A stretch of 20,185 nucleotides of DNA from NCBI GenBank assembly GCA_001460835.1, contig CYKH01000568.1, positions 1-20,185 on the forward strand. Direction: 5' to 3'. This document shows, one piece after another, positions 1 to 8,374 of this stretch (the first letter of the stretch is position 1; each line of letters opens with the position of its first letter). A model generated the notes under the pieces. The model worked only from the letters and a program-made list of their open reading frames with translations. It ran no database searches and was not told the DNA's origin. Position numbers and translations under genes: made by a program. The DNA is from Bodo saltans. Its lineage: Eukaryota > Euglenozoa > Kinetoplastea > Eubodonida > Bodonidae.

Positions 1-2
1 TG

Positions 3-422
3 CTGGACAAGAGGTTCTCCAACAACGCAACGTCAACTGATATTACCATTACGTTTGACGGACTTCAAAATGCCAACGGGAAACCTGCGCATGTGCGTCT
101 GTTGTCGCCATCTTCTGGCGGCGTCGAGGCGACGGGGGGCATTTCGTTTGGCGGCTTCACGTTCGAAGGGTCGACCAATGGGCTTCCAACAGGCCAAGAC
201 AATGCGACAACAGTGACACTGGACGGCAACGCGACACTGTCGCTGACGACAGTGCCAGGGAGTGCGCGTCGAGGCGACGGGGGGCATTTCGTTTGGCGGC
301 TTCACGTTCGAAGGGTCGACCAATGGGCTTCCAACAGGCCAAGACAATGCGACAACAGTGACACTGGACGGCAACGCGACACTGTCGCTGACGACAGTGC
401 CAGGGAGTGCATTCTTTATTGA
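3..422 (+). CDS. 3' end of a secreted beta-sandwich protein, GH79 C-terminal-domain-like (partial)
   Basis: The reading frame is open from the left edge, so the 5' part of the gene lies outside the window. The visible part is rich in beta-strand-forming residues and Gly/Thr/Ser, with a pattern (HVRLLSPS, then GGISFGGFTFEGSTNG, then a Thr/Val-rich strand and TVPGSA) that resembles the C-terminal beta domain of GH79 glycosidases (beta-glucuronidase/heparanase relatives). Three N-glycosylation sequons (NAT each time) fit a secretory-pathway protein. A perfect 145-bp tandem duplication (121-410) shifts the frame after TVPGSA. The annotated frame therefore ends in about 50 unrelated residues and stops at 422. 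The second copy lies in another frame, which ends FFIEIFDGCQ and stops at 444, probably the original C-terminus. No catalytic domain is visible, so the family call is tentative; another carbohydrate-active or adhesin-type beta-sandwich is possible. Confidence 0.5.
   Translation: MDKRFSNNATSTDITITFDGLQNANGKPAHVRLLSPSSGGVEATGGISFGGFTFEGSTNGLPTGQDNATTVTLDGNATLSLTTVPGSARRGDGGHFVWRLHVRRVDQWASNRPRQCDNSDTGRQRDTVADDSARECILY
121..410 (+). repeat. Perfect 145-bp tandem duplication (two copies)
   Basis: Copy 1 is 121-265 and copy 2 is 266-410. By eye they are identical over all 145 bases, each starting GCGTCGAGGCGACGGGGGGC and ending CCAGGGAGTGC. Since 145 is not a multiple of three, the second copy is read out of frame relative to the first. 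Complete identity means the duplication is very recent or an assembly artefact. Confidence 0.95.
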
Positions 423-444
423 AATTTTTGATGGTTGCCAGTAG

Positions 445-787
445 CTCGCTTTATTTTTCCCCCGCCACTTGTTGAACGTTTGGTTTTTTTTCTTTCAATT
501 TTTCTGTTCGCAAGCGCGCCACAAAAATAACTGATGGGAGAGGAAAAAACTTGCGAATTGAGCGAAACCCATTGAACGAACACGATTTCATCTCGAGAAG
601 GCAAATACTGTTAGTCACGCATCACTTCAAACGTCAAGCTCATTGTCACTCACTTTTTTTTTTGTTCTTCTGTTTCTAAGAGATTAATGAATCACCTTTC
701 GTAGTTCCTACAGTAAAAAGGACATTGATTTTCCGTCGTCATTTAGAATCAACTACCCTTCAATCTACCAATCTTACATCGGTCACC
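445..787 (+). promoter_or_regulatory. Spacer with polypyrimidine tract and trans-splice acceptor for the lactone oxidase gene
   Basis: No coding region is supported here. The first part is the 3' UTR of the upstream gene. From about 648 a run of T, broken by GTTCTTCTG, leads to TTTCTAAG, whose AG at 679-680 is the first after the tract. That is the usual rule for spliced-leader addition in kinetoplastids. Further AGs at 703-704 and 712-713 are alternatives. The resulting 5' UTR to the ATG at 788 would be roughly 75-110 bases. Confidence 0.5.
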
Positions 788-2587
788 ATGAAATTAAGCC
801 ATATCGCGTGCATTTTCGTTGCGCTCCTCGGTGCCATTGTGTGGCAAATTGTTCACGTCGTTGTCGAGTTCGAGTATTCGTCGTACTCATCCCCGCACAG
901 CGCTACTGCCCTTTCCAGGTGGAACCAACTCACAACCGCAACAACGAATGGGGTCGCACCTACATTTTGTAACTTCGACGGCAACGTCTGCTGCCGCACA
1001 TCCACCGAGGTTCAATTCCCAAAGTCGATTGAAGAGGTTCAAGAGGTTGTAAGAGACGCTGTCATGCGAGGAAGTCGTGTCCGCGTAAGCGGTGCAGGCC
1101 ACAGTATGTCATCAGTAGTATGTGATCCTACTCCTCGGGGTGACTCCGTCAATGGAGGAGCCCCACCGCTTACGATTCTTTCGCTAGACAGAATGCAACG
1201 AGTGTTAGACGTACATCGGTTGGCCATGAACGACACCGCGTCTTTACTCTCCTCCCCACTCGACGTCACCACCGCATACGTCACAGTTGAGGCAGGACTT
1301 CGCTTGATAGAGCTCAATCGAGCATTGCGCTACTTGGGCCTTGGGCTCAAAAACATGGGCCTCATCCAAGAGCAAAGCGTGGCCGGGCTGATGGCCACCG
1401 GTGTGCATGGCACAGGCAATCGGTTGCCCTCTATTCCCTCAATTGTGCACTCGATGGATGTCGTGCTAGCGAATGGGTCTCTGGTGACATGGAGTCGCGA
1501 TTCCAATCCAGAGATGTTTCGTTATGCAAGACTTCATCTGGGCTTATTTGGCGTCGTGGTGCGGGCAACCCTGGAGGTGACAGATCTTTATGACCTGCAG
1601 CGGCACAACGCGGTGACGACGTTGGAGCAGGTTCTTAAGCACATGCACGAACATCAACGAACCTTTCGGCATTACCAATTTTGGTGGGTGGCGGGCACCA
1701 AATACGCGTTGGTAAACGCCATGGACATGGTGGAGGTCCCTGTAATTGCTGATGGAGGTGACATCCCTTTGATGTGCCACGTGTTCCGCCAGCATTTGCC
1801 AGTGATGCGTGCAGCGCAGAGTGTTGGATTACGTCCCTGTAAGTTCCACGTCGATTTAGATGCCGTTGACAGCTCCTCAATTGTATCACCACCACCACAG
1901 CCGCCTAAAGTCCTCACACCGCTGCGTAAGGCATTGTCGGCATTTAAGACTGACCTCACGTTTGATATTGCGGTTCGTCTGAGCAACATGTTTCCTAGTG
2001 TTGGGCCACTGATACTTCAGTTGCTTCCTTACTTGGAGCCTGAGAGCGAAGATCTCGTCGGCTGGGGTCCAGATATTCTCACGTTCCCTGGCATTAATTT
2101 TCACGCTGTGCGCTACACAGAGTTGGAGTACTTTGTTCCCATGAAGTATGCCACCACCGCAGTGAGATGGTTTGTATCGTTTGCCGAGGAGCACCGCGTG
2201 GACTGCCCCATCAACTCAATCGATCCAATCCGTACTGTGAGAGGTGACAATGTGCCACTTTCTCCGTTGTACGGATGGTATGGTGACAACGATAATGATG
2301 GCGACAACGGTGGTGGCATCGCCTTAAGCTTTGTGCTAGTGCAACGGGATGACATCTTTACGCAATGTGCGTCCATTGTGGAGGCAGCGATGTTGAAGAT
2401 GGAGGGGCGACCACACTGGGGGAAACGACACCCGCTGGTACGCACGTACGAGGATGTGGTGGCATTGTTTGGAGCAGATGTTGTGGATAGATATCGTGCT
2501 GCAGTGTTGGATGCAGACCCGCATGGAGTGTTTCAAACAGAGGAGTTGAGGGTTCTGTTTGGACTGATGACCACTACCTCCCACTAG
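788..2587 (+). CDS. Membrane-anchored FAD-dependent aldonolactone oxidase (ALO/GULO family)
   Basis: The 599-residue protein belongs to the FAD-linked oxidases that make ascorbate or its analogues from aldono-lactones (D-arabinono-1,4-lactone oxidase, L-gulono/galactono-lactone oxidase). The start is the ATG at 788 in a good context (CACCATG); the frame is open further upstream only through non-ATG codons. Residues about 5-26 are a single hydrophobic segment, a signal anchor. The FAD-binding fold follows, with VSGAGHS (His105) in the cofactor region and GVHGTGN (His207). The family signature HWGK is at residues 543-546, near the C-terminus, which ends in an ALO-type tail (DPHGVFQTEELR). There is no C-terminal peroxisomal or glycosomal tripeptide (it ends TTSH), unlike what is described for the trypanosome glycosomal enzyme. 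An Asn/Asp/Gly-rich insert lies at about residues 500-507. The family is confident; substrate preference and covalent versus non-covalent FAD cannot be read from the sequence. Confidence 0.88.
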   Translation: MKLSHIACIFVALLGAIVWQIVHVVVEFEYSSYSSPHSATALSRWNQLTTATTNGVAPTFCNFDGNVCCRTSTEVQFPKSIEEVQEVVRDAVMRGSRVRVSGAGHSMSSVVCDPTPRGDSVNGGAPPLTILSLDRMQRVLDVHRLAMNDTASLLSSPLDVTTAYVTVEAGLRLIELNRALRYLGLGLKNMGLIQEQSVAGLMATGVHGTGNRLPSIPSIVHSMDVVLANGSLVTWSRDSNPEMFRYARLHLGLFGVVVRATLEVTDLYDLQRHNAVTTLEQVLKHMHEHQRTFRHYQFWWVAGTKYALVNAMDMVEVPVIADGGDIPLMCHVFRQHLPVMRAAQSVGLRPCKFHVDLDAVDSSSIVSPPPQPPKVLTPLRKALSAFKTDLTFDIAVRLSNMFPSVGPLILQLLPYLEPESEDLVGWGPDILTFPGINFHAVRYTELEYFVPMKYATTAVRWFVSFAEEHRVDCPINSIDPIRTVRGDNVPLSPLYGWYGDNDNDGDNGGGIALSFVLVQRDDIFTQCASIVEAAMLKMEGRPHWGKRHPLVRTYEDVVALFGADVVDRYRAAVLDADPHGVFQTEELRVLFGLMTTTSH

Positions 2588-2856
2588 AAACAACGACGAT
2601 CACGGACGCTGACCCACTGGCCACAGCTGGAAAAAAATGAAGTGAAGGATACGAACGAATGAACGAACAGTGATTACTTTTCCCCCTTAAGGGCTTCAAA
2701 TGCAGCTGAAAAAAAAATCCGTCAAAGATAGTGGTGCCCTTTAAATGTGATTTTTTTTGTTTGTGCGTGTAATTATCGTCAAAGGAAAGGAATATTTGCG
2801 CAAGCGCACGACTTTCGTGTGACGTATTTCTTCTCGTGTGGCCCCCTCTCTGTCTC
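2588..2856 (+). promoter_or_regulatory. Short spacer with T tract upstream of the CNBD gene
   Basis: The spacer is AT-rich. A T tract at 2751-2763 is followed by the first AG at 2783-2784, a candidate spliced-leader acceptor that would give a 5' UTR of about 70 bases before the ATG at 2857. A second pyrimidine-rich stretch (2827-2856) runs right up to the ATG, and an AG just after the ATG could in principle be used to skip it. Confidence 0.4.
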
Positions 2857-5301
2857 ATGAGTGGTAACACGCGTAGAATTCAGCAACTGATTGTGCACCG
2901 CAAGAGCAAACCACAACCCAAGTCCAGCAGTGCAACGATCGATGACATCGAGATCGCACCTGAGGAATGGCCGGAGGCTGACGATATTGCCAATCCTGCC
3001 GAGCCACCGTCTTCTGGAACTGCAACGTTTACCCTGCTGACTGATTTGAAGCAGATGGAGCTTGTGATCCCGCCGTCCATTTCATCATCGTCGACTACAG
3101 TAGATGGCGCTGCTCCAACTAAAGCTGCGGCCCACGCAGCAGCAGCAGACGATAAAGAGTTTGTCATCAAAGCTGGTTCGCCGTACCGATTCCTCAGAGT
3201 ACGGCTGCCCACTGCGAATGAATTGCCCACGTATCCGAAAGAGCTTGGCGATCACTTTTGCACGGTTGCCCTACAGACGCTTCGAGTGATGTTCTACCCT
3301 CGTATTTTGTTTCGATTGAAGCAGCGGCAAAAGAGTCGCATGCTAGAAACAATGGACGCGAATCAGCAGCCAAAATTAACTCCTGCATTGGTCACAAGTG
3401 CTCCCCTATTTCGATCTTGGCCACCAGAGGCGGTGCAGGCTGTCATCAAAGAGGCAACATGGCGCGTGTATGAGCCAAGAGAGTACATTGCTTATCAAGG
3501 GGAATTCCCTGGCGCTGCGTACTTTATCTCATCCGGAACTTGTAAGCTTCTTGTCCGCTCCCCGCATCCAAACGCAACAAGCGCGACAACAACAACAACA
3601 ACAAAGTCGAGTGGTGGTGGTGTGAGAGACAAACGCTTCACCAGTAGTAACTGCTCGTCCACGTCTATGGCGGTCAGCCCCACAACATTTGGGCTGATCA
3701 ACCTTCTCACCAATGAACCCTTTGGCGCAACGCTTCGAACGATGGGGCGCGTGGATGTGTTTACGTTATCAAGAGATGCATTTAACACTGTTCTTACTCT
3801 AGTCCCCCAGCACGTCACCATGCACACCATTGCAACTGCGTTTGAACGCCGTAACGAGAGAATGCGAACTGCTTTCCCCGTCACAGTCGAACATTTGAAA
3901 TCCAACAAACTCTTTTCTGGTGTCTCGAATGAGTTTGCAGAACTTGTGGTGGATAAATTGGAGCCGCACGCGATCCCAGCAAAGTTTACGTTCCTACAAG
4001 GCGGGGATGCGTGTGAGGCGATGTACTTTGTCCGCTCAGGCCGAGTAGAAGTCACAAAGCCACTTGATGAGGCGTCGCTCAATGCGTCACTTCACTCCAA
4101 TGCCACCGGCGGAGATTCAGCAGCTAGTCATCAACCCGTTCTCCTAAATGCGCCAGTTCTGGTTGGAGATTCCGCGCTCATGTACAACAGTGCCAGTGAG
4201 CATACCATCACCACGTCCACCGACTGTGACGCCTACATGCTCAGCAAGCACGCATTTACAGTTCTGTGTCGGCAGCATCCTCTGGAGGTAGACATCATGC
4301 TGGATGCCGCAAGGGATCAGAGGAAGGCAGAGCTGCGCGACAATCATGTGAAATTCCGCGCTCTCATTACACGGATGCCCATTATTCGGGATATCATTCC
4401 ACCCGCCTTCGAGCGACATTTTTTGAATCTCTTCACGCCAAAGAGCTACCGTCCGATGAGTTGCGTCTGCAGCACGTCCAACTTCTGTGACCGCATCATG
4501 GTGTTGACAAAAGGGAAGCTCATGGTGGATGGAACGAAAGCGGTAGGGGGTGGTGCGTCTGAAAGCAGCGTCAAGAAATCTGTCATGGGAGGCCTGTCTT
4601 CTCATGAGGGAGGAGGAGGGGGGAGCAGCAACAGCCCACCTGTCGCAGTGAGATCACACGTCATGCGTCGGTGGGAGTCCATTGGGTGGTCGTGCGTCGT
4701 TCCTCATCGGTGGGGCTTCACTGCAATGGCGCAGGAGAAAACACTTGAAACCCTCGAGTTGCCCTACTTGGAGTTCATGCTGTTCCTCCATGAGCGTGGG
4801 CTGTTGGATCGTGTCACACAAATGGTCAAGGTGCTGATGTTCCCTCGTGCCTTCCCGTCAAACGTTGGCCAATCGACACGGCAGCAAGTTGGCCCCCATG
4901 TCATCATGTACCCCATCAGCAACTCGATTGCAGTGAACCTTTACGAGATTGGGTATTGTAGTGTGCACATGTCGGCTGTAGAAGGAGATTCATCTTCCAA
5001 AGCCGGCAACAGCTCTGAGAACAGAGGAAGTTCTACCATTCCGACGAAAGGCCACAGCAGCAGCGGAAAGCAGCAAGAAGCACAGCTGCAACCACCAACC
5101 ACAGCGAGTGTCTTGTCTTCAGATCACAACAGTGGTGCGGCATCATCATCCGCCCCACCGGTCGTGTCAGGCACCAGTTCGATCATCGACGCGGAAGCAT
5201 TGCTTGCGAAACGTATTGTTCCGCCGCAGTACAGAAGATTGTCCAAGGGAGTTTGGGTGCCACAGCTTCAAGAACTCAAGAAGCAGCATGGCAAGCGGTA
5301 G
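2857..5301 (+). CDS. Multi-domain cyclic-nucleotide-binding-like protein
   Basis: The 814-residue protein starts at the ATG at 2857 (MSGNTRR); the frame extends upstream only through a GTG. After an Ala/Ser-rich N-terminus come tandem CNBD-like beta-rolls. The first is at about residues 175-330 (LFRSW.., YQGEFPGAAYFISSGTCKLL), interrupted by a Thr/Ser/Gly-rich insert at about 239-272. The second is at about 346-482 (LFSGVSNEFAELVVDKLEP, FLQGGDACEAMYFVRSGRVEV). A more divergent third is at about 499-658 (MPIIRDIIPPAFERHF, DRIMVLTKGKLMVDG). The phosphate-binding cassettes lack key residues: the second reads GDSALM (437-442) and has Glu-His (448-449) where the conserved Arg is expected, and the third has WGF instead of FGE. 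The C-terminus (about 708-778) is Ser/Gly/Gln-rich. No kinase, cyclase or channel segment is present, so it is a non-catalytic sensor or scaffold. The ligand is unknown and may not be a cyclic nucleotide. Confidence 0.75.
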   Translation: MSGNTRRIQQLIVHRKSKPQPKSSSATIDDIEIAPEEWPEADDIANPAEPPSSGTATFTLLTDLKQMELVIPPSISSSSTTVDGAAPTKAAAHAAAADDKEFVIKAGSPYRFLRVRLPTANELPTYPKELGDHFCTVALQTLRVMFYPRILFRLKQRQKSRMLETMDANQQPKLTPALVTSAPLFRSWPPEAVQAVIKEATWRVYEPREYIAYQGEFPGAAYFISSGTCKLLVRSPHPNATSATTTTTTKSSGGGVRDKRFTSSNCSSTSMAVSPTTFGLINLLTNEPFGATLRTMGRVDVFTLSRDAFNTVLTLVPQHVTMHTIATAFERRNERMRTAFPVTVEHLKSNKLFSGVSNEFAELVVDKLEPHAIPAKFTFLQGGDACEAMYFVRSGRVEVTKPLDEASLNASLHSNATGGDSAASHQPVLLNAPVLVGDSALMYNSASEHTITTSTDCDAYMLSKHAFTVLCRQHPLEVDIMLDAARDQRKAELRDNHVKFRALITRMPIIRDIIPPAFERHFLNLFTPKSYRPMSCVCSTSNFCDRIMVLTKGKLMVDGTKAVGGGASESSVKKSVMGGLSSHEGGGGGSSNSPPVAVRSHVMRRWESIGWSCVVPHRWGFTAMAQEKTLETLELPYLEFMLFLHERGLLDRVTQMVKVLMFPRAFPSNVGQSTRQQVGPHVIMYPISNSIAVNLYEIGYCSVHMSAVEGDSSSKAGNSSENRGSSTIPTKGHSSSGKQQEAQLQPPTTASVLSSDHNSGAASSSAPPVVSGTSSIIDAEALLAKRIVPPQYRRLSKGVWVPQLQELKKQHGKR

Positions 5302-5794
5302 GAAGGGCAAACTCCCCGTGAGTGTATACGATATGTGTGGTTTTTCCTGTAAAATACTCCTGCATCAATTCGATGCTGTACACAACAGTTGCCAACACTC
5401 ACGAAACCTTGACTTTCGATTTTTTCTTCAGACATGTGCACTTTGCTTTTTTTTTTTGTGTGTGTGTGCCCTGCGTATCAACTAAGTGACACATCCTCTA
5501 ACACATACCAAAGGATTCACCGACAAATAGCACCCAAATAAGAGTGTTTTCTCGCCTCGAGCAATTAAACGCACAGACACACACAGCAGAAAAAGAAACG
5601 CATCAAATACGACGGTTTCCCTAAGATTCCACAACCAGCAGCAGCGGCAGTATTCAGCAAGCAGCTCTGTAGCACCCGATCACTAACAAACTAAACAGTG
5701 GTGCATCACGTTCAAAAAAGAAAGAAAGGAAAGAAAAAAAAGGCGCCCCCAAAGTGTCAAGACTCATCTATTAACGCATTATCCCCGCCTAGTA
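5302..5794 (+). promoter_or_regulatory. Spacer with T and GT tracts before the first CTC-box gene
   Basis: No gene is supported. It contains a T run followed by a GT repeat (about 5448-5468) with the first AG at 5485-5486, then CA-rich and purine-rich sequence and an A-rich stretch (about 5713-5741) before the ATG at 5795. If 5486 is the splice acceptor, the 5' UTR would be about 310 bases, which is long. Nearer AGs exist but have weaker tracts. Confidence 0.35.
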
Positions 5795-7051
5795 ATGGGC
5801 ACAATGCTTTGCACCTGCCAGTTCGAACCCCCGGCACTTCGATCACGCAAAGACCGCCGCCGCACTTCGTCCCTGCCGTCTCAAAGCAGATCCGTAGGCA
5901 CCACAGAGTCTTCAAGATTGCTACCTGCTGCTGTCACGCAATCAACGTTACTAATGCCCACCGCCACTATTCATGTTGTTGCGAATGAGGACACACGCTC
6001 GTATGATCCCAACCCGCTCGCGTTGCCCCCTCATGCATTTCTGGCGATGGAAGTGGATGCAGCGCTATTTGAACCAGGATCCGGGCACTCTGAGTTCTCA
6101 TCGAATACGACTCTACACGGCCGCTTCCCTTCGTTGGAAATCCCTCCGATGATGCGAGCTGAACTACTGCTGGCGGCGTCGCGTCAAGAAGCTGCGGATG
6201 GACCTGTGTGGAATACAAGCGCTAATTCTGAAACGCCGACTACGCCACAAGCGCGAGACAATGCAGCTCGTGGCGGACAAGATTGCGCAATAATTGGAGG
6301 AGTTGAAGCGACGCCGAATCATAACTTTCTTGGAATCGCTGGGCCTGCAACTGTCGTCAACGGTCCCACAGTCGTCGTTGGCGGTTTGCTTACTCCAAAA
6401 CAACGGCTCTCCGGTGACAAGACCTCTAGAACTTCGTCTCACTGCAGCCCACCCCCACCGGTGGCAGCATCGGCCCTTCTCGGTGCCACCCTTCCACTGG
6501 CCGCTAGCACCACAAACGCCTCGCCAAAGTTTCTCAGGGCTACAGAGGCGAACACTGACACTCTTGTTTTCTCAGTTGGCTCCCCTCCGCTTGCCCAGCG
6601 CATGAACTCCACAGATACGTCCTCGCTCGCTGAGTACAAACAAAGCCCCTTCGCGGCCCCGCCTCCTGCAGCGCCTTTAGGTGTCATCGTGAATCGACAA
6701 GAACCGATGTCGCTGGTGGCCTCCTTCCGCCACCGCATGATTGCCCGTGCCACCTCAACTATGTCGTCAACACACATGGAAGTGGACTCGTTCCGCACCG
6801 CAGTCGACACCCCGTCGTGCTTCTCTGGAACTGCAGCGATGGTCGGTGCGCGTCCTTCCAGTGAGGCGGGGCTCCATACCAGAAATCCGATGGAGGCCCC
6901 CAGTCGCACGATGTCCGTCGCCAGCTTTGCATCGCCTAACGCCCACAGCACCATGTCATCACGCGCGTATTCTCCTCGGGGCGACTCCCCATTGTTCGAA
7001 CAAATTGCATCCCCAGTGCAACAGCTTCAACATGCGATCTCAGAGGTGTAA
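5795..7051 (+). CDS. CTC-box protein 1: predicted myristoylated/palmitoylated disordered protein
   Basis: The 418-residue protein has no recognised catalytic domain. Its first 15 residues, MGTMLCTCQFEPPAL, match two other genes in this window (8375-9313 and 15560-16519). Gly2 is a candidate N-myristoylation site and Cys6 and Cys8 are candidate palmitoylation sites. The basic run R16, R18, K19, R21-R23 would strengthen binding to an acidic membrane face. The rest is Ser/Thr/Pro/Ala-rich and predicted disordered. A loosely repeated block (MSLVASF..STMSS at about 305-328, MSVASF..STMSS at about 373-390) leads into a C-terminal cluster of Ser-Pro sites (ASPNAH, YSPRGDSP, ASPVQQ), possible targets of proline-directed kinases. 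The start fits because the family motif begins exactly at this ATG. Lipidation and membrane location are inferred from the motif. By analogy this resembles acylated hydrophilic kinetoplastid proteins such as Leishmania HASPs, but there is no homology outside the acylation logic. Confidence 0.72.
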   Translation: MGTMLCTCQFEPPALRSRKDRRRTSSLPSQSRSVGTTESSRLLPAAVTQSTLLMPTATIHVVANEDTRSYDPNPLALPPHAFLAMEVDAALFEPGSGHSEFSSNTTLHGRFPSLEIPPMMRAELLLAASRQEAADGPVWNTSANSETPTTPQARDNAARGGQDCAIIGGVEATPNHNFLGIAGPATVVNGPTVVVGGLLTPKQRLSGDKTSRTSSHCSPPPPVAASALLGATLPLAASTTNASPKFLRATEANTDTLVFSVGSPPLAQRMNSTDTSSLAEYKQSPFAAPPPAAPLGVIVNRQEPMSLVASFRHRMIARATSTMSSTHMEVDSFRTAVDTPSCFSGTAAMVGARPSSEAGLHTRNPMEAPSRTMSVASFASPNAHSTMSSRAYSPRGDSPLFEQIASPVQQLQHAISEV

Positions 7052-8374
7052 TTGCGACCTACTTTTTTATTTTGAATCTCCTCCGCTACCATTGGAACCA
7101 TTCGTTAGAATGGTGACTGCTTTTTGAAGAGCGCACGCAACTCAAAGAATGTTGTGATCGTGCACTTCCGGCTTCCTTTCGTTATTCTTTACTGTCATGA
7201 CTTTCGGTTTCATTTTATATCTGTATTAATTTTCTTGCTTTCTGTTCTTTCTTCAATCTGATGCTCGTTGTTCTTTCGTTTCCCCACTCCCATTTTTTTT
7301 TTTTCTGCGCCCACACCTCACGACGCTAAGCTGGCAACGTTTCTCGTGCCCAGCTGATGCGGCCGTCTTTTTTTCGAACAGTGATTATCCGAGGCATGCG
7401 GCACATCAAAAACACACAACTTCAATGTGAAGCTCTTTTCTTGCAACCGAGGCTTGTTGTCGTGAGAAGGGTTTGGTTTATCATCATTTTTACCTCCCAA
7501 CATCGATTTTCGTTTCATCGTTGTGACTTGGCTCTATTCGTCTTGCTTTATCGTGAGCGACACTTTCTGTCTCCCTATTTCTTTTGAATTTTGAATCCGC
7601 ATATATAAAAGTGATGTGCTTTGAATGATGTGCTTTGTTCCCCTCTTTCTTTTGTTTCGATTTTGTTACACGAATGGTAACGGTTTCGTGCGCGACCTGC
7701 GACACTAGTGTGGGGCATGGTAACGACTCGACTCCGGAGCATTTCATCAAAACAGGAGTAGTATGTCAATGGTGCCTTTTTTTTCCTCAAACATCATCGA
7801 TCATTCGTCGACCTCCAACAACAACAGGAAAAAGAGACTGAAAGTTTTTAACCGCAATCATACCCAATTATCGCCCCTCTCCCATCATTACTTTTTTTCT
7901 CTATTTTATCTTTTTGACATGGCTTTCCTAGAGGCTGTTCTGGAACGTCGTGCATTTTAGTTGGGATTTCGTTTGATTTTTTTTTTTTTGCTTTTTTTTT
8001 TGTGTGTGTGTCTTTAACGATGATTGATTAGTCCCTGTCCCAATTTTTTCGAATTGCTTTGCTATCAAAAAAACCTGTAAAAACAACTCAAAGCGTCAGT
8101 CGCAGGGTGTTAGCGGATTTTTTATTTTTTTGCAGAGATTGCTTCTACTCGAATTGTTTTGCTGCCGAGTTTCTTTTTCTTTTCACAACAGACAGAGTTA
8201 CGTTTCGTCGTTGCGGCGTGACCCTATTAGGAGAGGGACACATTTCTTTTTACCTATACATACATACTATTCCAGCTGCAAGGAAAAAAAGATTCCCCCT
8301 TCGCCTCTCTGCGTAGAAAGAATCTTGATACCCCACAGCCTGCTTCAGTTTCTCATCCGCTCTCACTCAGGAAA
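7052..8374 (+). promoter_or_regulatory. Unusually long (1.3 kb) T-rich spacer between CTC-box genes 1 and 2
   Basis: No convincing gene is present; the open frames are short and of biased composition. It should hold the 3' UTR of the first CTC-box gene and the 5' UTR of the second. It contains many T runs (notably about 7293-7305 and 7977-8001), a 14-bp-period direct repeat of TGATGTGCTTTG (7612-7623, 7626-7637), and two near-identical 15-mers exactly 100 bases apart (TCGAATTGCTTTGCT at 8049, TCGAATTGTTTTGCT at 8149). The best acceptor is the T tract 8118-8131 with AG at 8134-8135. Another AG, 8369-8370, lies four bases before the ATG after a pyrimidine-rich run. Confidence 0.4.

Noticed and set aside
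725-787. Upstream extension of the lactone oxidase frame
   Set aside because: It begins with TTG, not ATG, and lies within the likely 5' UTR; the ATG at 788 has a good context and gives a proper signal anchor. The same reasoning rejects the GTG at 2836 and the TTG at 15458.
3495-4082. 195-codon antisense open frame within the CNBD gene
   Set aside because: It lies opposite a well-supported coding frame and shows no domain; long antisense frames are common shadows in this composition. The other - strand frames were rejected for the same reason.
5795-5840. CTC motif as a zinc-binding site
   Set aside because: Only two cysteines in C-x-C are conserved, with no other conserved Cys or His pair; position just after Met-Gly fits lipidation much better.
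7600-7612. TATA-like element (ATATATAAAAG)
   Set aside because: Kinetoplastid protein-coding genes are not driven by individual TATA promoters, and the element lies in the middle of a T-rich spacer with no gene just downstream.
7318-8316. Small genes in the spacer between CTC-box genes 1 and 2
   Set aside because: The open frames are short, T-rich and full of Phe/Leu/Ser, with no recognisable domain and no dedicated splice signal for each.
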